This document shows, one piece after another, positions 62,548 to 64,000 of a stretch of DNA of 64,000 nt (positions are counted from its first letter, which is position 1; each line of letters starts with the position of its first letter). A program made the position numbers and the translations under genes. Where the stretch lies: NCBI RefSeq assembly GCF_003269035.1, contig NZ_QLTK01000020.1, positions 84,857 to 148,856 of the forward strand, in the 5' to 3' direction. The notes under the pieces were generated by a model. That model searched no databases. It was given only the letters and a program-made list of their open reading frames with translations, and was not told the origin of the DNA. The DNA comes from Paraburkholderia bryophila. Its GTDB lineage: Bacteria; Pseudomonadota; Gammaproteobacteria; Burkholderiales; Burkholderiaceae.

Positions 62548-62658
62548 ATGCTGTGGATACTTGCAGCGTTCGCCGCCCTCGCAATTGCAGCCATCAAGAA
62601 GCGCTGGACACGCCGGCGTTCGGCGCAGAACACCGACTCGACGTTCGACATCGAATAA
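62548..62658 (+). CDS. 36-residue putative membrane protein
   Basis: A short ORF starting 3 nt after the hydrolase stop, with GGAAG about 10 nt before the ATG. It encodes one hydrophobic helix (LWILAAFAALAIAAI), a basic stop-transfer stretch (KKRWTRRR) and an acidic end. Tight spacing and topology logic argue that it is translated, but its small size limits certainty. Function unknown. Confidence 0.45.
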   Translation: MLWILAAFAALAIAAIKKRWTRRRSAQNTDSTFDIE

Positions 62659-62721
62659 CGCATTGCGTGACTGGCTTCAAACGCAGCACGTCTGAACGTG
62701 CGAAAACATGATCCAGATTAC

Positions 62722-62743
62722 GGGGCGCTAGACGCCCCTTTTT
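62722..62743 (+). terminator. Terminator hairpin 1
   Basis: GGGGCG (62722-62727) pairs with CGCCCC (62733-62738) around CTAGA and is followed by TTTTT at 62739-62743. Confidence 0.85.
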
Positions 62744-63077
62744 ATGAAAAAGCCTGCAAATAGCAGGCTTTTTGTGAATGGGTGAGGGCGGTCAACCCGG
62801 CCGCCACGCGTTTTGACACGCACACGTTTGATGATGCGCGTCGCCGGATCAAACTATTGTCGCGCGTTTCCTCCGTTAGCTCACGCCGAGAGTTTGTCAC
62901 TTCGCTGGTGACTCGGTCGACCGGAATGCCGTTGATATCCTGCTCCGAAAAAACAGCGTGTATCTTTGAATTTGAGTGAAGCCGCCGCTCGGGTTTAATT
63001 TCGCAGAAGATCGCGACGCCCGGTTTCCCCAAAGCCGCGGCGGTGTGCATCAAGCCTCCGTCCGCGGCGATAAGACG
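62742..63077 (-). pseudogene. Glycosyltransferase family 9 (heptosyltransferase-like) C-terminal fragment
   Basis: The minus-strand frame reads RLIAADGGLMHTAAALGKPG, the donor-site motif of GT9 heptosyltransferases, then a plausible C-terminal region. Upstream the frame hits a TGA at 63084-63086, inside tape-measure sequence, so the 5' part of the gene is missing. The frame also runs through terminator hairpin 2 before stopping, so the original 3' end is probably lost or altered. Confidence 0.55.
62747..62773. terminator. Terminator hairpin 2, bidirectional
   Basis: AAAAAGCCTGC (62747-62757) pairs perfectly with GCAGGCTTTTT (62763-62773) around AAATA. A and T tracts on both sides let it work in either direction. 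Confidence 0.85.
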
Positions 63078-63643
63078 AACTGGTCAACGGCATCACCAGC
63101 GGGCTAGGTGCGGTGAAGGATGCGATTACGGGCGTGGCTGATTCAACGGTCGGATGGTTCAAGGAGAAGCTCGGCATCCATAGCCCGAGCCGCGTATTCG
63201 GCGAGCTGGGCGGCTTCATCGGGCAGGGCGCGGCGATCGGCATGGAAGGCGAACAGGGGCGGGTAGCGAAGGCGGCGATCGGCCTCGCCACGATCGCGGC
63301 GACCTCGTTCGGCATGCCGGCGCTGGCCAACGGCGCAGCGATCGCACAGGCGGCTGCCGTGCCGATCGTTCGGGCGACCGTATCCATTGACACCCGGCCG
63401 CCCCTGACAGCGGCACCAGCGGCCGCCAGCGCAGCCGGCAATGCTGCGGCGGTGGCGTTCGGCCCGGTCACCATTCACATTCATCCGACACCGGGCATGG
63501 ACCCGGCTGAAATCGCGCGCATGGTGCGCGACGAGCTGGAGCGCGCGGCGCGCTCACAAACAGGCGCGCCGTGGGTCGAGCCTGTCGGACCAGTAAGCGG
63601 AGAAAACAGACATGATGATGTCCCTCGACCAGTTTGTGTTTAG
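63074..63643 (+). pseudogene. Phage tail tape-measure protein, 3' fragment
   Basis: The frame is open only from 63074, directly after an in-frame TAA at 63071-63073 that belongs to foreign sequence. The translation (ELVNGITSGLGAVKDAI, VGWFKEKLGIHSPSRVFGEL, then an Ala-rich region and MDPAEIARMVRDELERAARS) is the C-terminal end of P2-like tape-measure proteins (gpT type), which are normally several hundred residues longer. The 3' end overlaps the gpU-like gene by 32 nt. Confidence 0.8.
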
Positions 63644-64000
63644 CCTGACCTCGGCACCGTTCAAGGAGCTGCAGCGTCAACGCAACTGGAAACACCGCAC
63701 CAGCTCGCGAGTCGTCGCCCGCGACTCAAGCCAGTTCGTCGGCGTGGGCGATGACACGATCACGCTCGCTGGCACCGTCGCGCCCGAGTCGGTCGGCTCG
63801 ATTGCGTCAATCAAGGAGCTGGCGACGATGGGCGACGCCGGCGACGCGTATGTGCTGGTGGACGGCGCCGGCAATGTGTACGGCGCTTTCACCATCGACT
63901 CGCTGAACGAGACGCAGACCTATCACACGGCCGAAGGCATCCCGCGAAAGATCGAATTTTCGCTGACGCTGAAACGCGTCGACGATGAAGCGCTCTCGAT
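63612..64000 (+). CDS. P2 gpU-like phage tail protein, truncated by window edge
   Basis: The visible 129 residues begin MMMSLDQFVFSL and contain FVGVGDDTITLAGTVAPE, YVLVDGAGNVYGAFTIDSL and RKIEFSLTLKRVDDE, matching the P2 gpU tail-completion family. Order after the tape-measure gene is that of P2-like phages, where gpD would follow. The gene is open at the right edge, so whether it is intact is unknown. Confidence 0.85.
   Translation, partial: MMMSLDQFVFSLTSAPFKELQRQRNWKHRTSSRVVARDSSQFVGVGDDTITLAGTVAPESVGSIASIKELATMGDAGDAYVLVDGAGNVYGAFTIDSLNETQTYHTAEGIPRKIEFSLTLKRVDDEALS

Noticed and set aside
62782..62979. 65-residue plus-strand ORF opposite the GT9 fragment
   Set aside because: No ribosome site or motif; the minus strand carries the recognisable GT9 sequence.

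Overview
This window looks like a chromosomal segment of a high-GC beta-proteobacterium, most likely Paraburkholderia or Burkholderia sensu lato. The evidence is strong G/C third-position use, a Burkholderia-type trimeric porin, a class C beta-lactamase, and a near-complete glycine betaine catabolic set arranged much as in Pseudomonas/Burkholderia. The genus is inferred from gene content only.

Region 1 (1-4560): the 3' end of a sarcosine oxidase operon (soxA, soxG, a small unknown gene) and an MFS transporter. Region 2 (about 4845-20764): a compact, translationally coupled cluster of GNAT acetyltransferase, DUF6916-like protein, tail-collar (Mdp-like) protein, a 2584-residue repeat protein with an N-terminal DUF4347 domain, a TolC-like lipoprotein, two HlyD-type adaptors (one with a GAF-like N-terminus) and an M50 metalloprotease fused to an HlyD-like C-terminus. 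No ABC ATPase is present. This is the best candidate for an undescribed system: a protease-linked, ABC-less surface export locus for a giant adhesin-like protein.

Region 3 (20791-23817): a periplasmic cupin and class C beta-lactamase in tandem, then a GH18-like lipoprotein. Region 4 (23857-48050): choline and betaine metabolism. BetC makes choline from choline-O-sulfate; BetA and BetB oxidise it to glycine betaine under BetI; GbcAB, DgcAB with an ETF pair, and sarcosine oxidase remove the three methyl groups; FdhA and PurU handle the released C1 units; GlyA makes serine. GbdR and a LysR regulator are probable controllers, and two periplasmic binding proteins supply betaine and choline without adjacent ABC permease genes.

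Region 5 (48318-56331): porin, azoreductase, an ArsR/AHSA1 pair on a perfect 39-bp palindrome, and a CecR-type TetR divergent from an EmrA-EmrB-outer-membrane-factor tripartite pump. Region 6 (56420-59414): an SDR, a proline-racemase-family enzyme with a Cys/Thr active-site pair (probable trans-3-hydroxy-L-proline dehydratase) and a branched-chain amino-acid-type binding protein.

Region 7 (59629-64000) is mosaic: a barnase-family lipoprotein lacking both catalytic residues, remnant sequence, a TetR/alpha-beta hydrolase pair with a 36-codon membrane ORF, tandem terminators, a glycosyltransferase-9 fragment, and a sharp junction at about 63074 into the truncated tape-measure and gpU-like tail genes of a P2-like prophage. 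No tRNA, rRNA or CRISPR array was seen.
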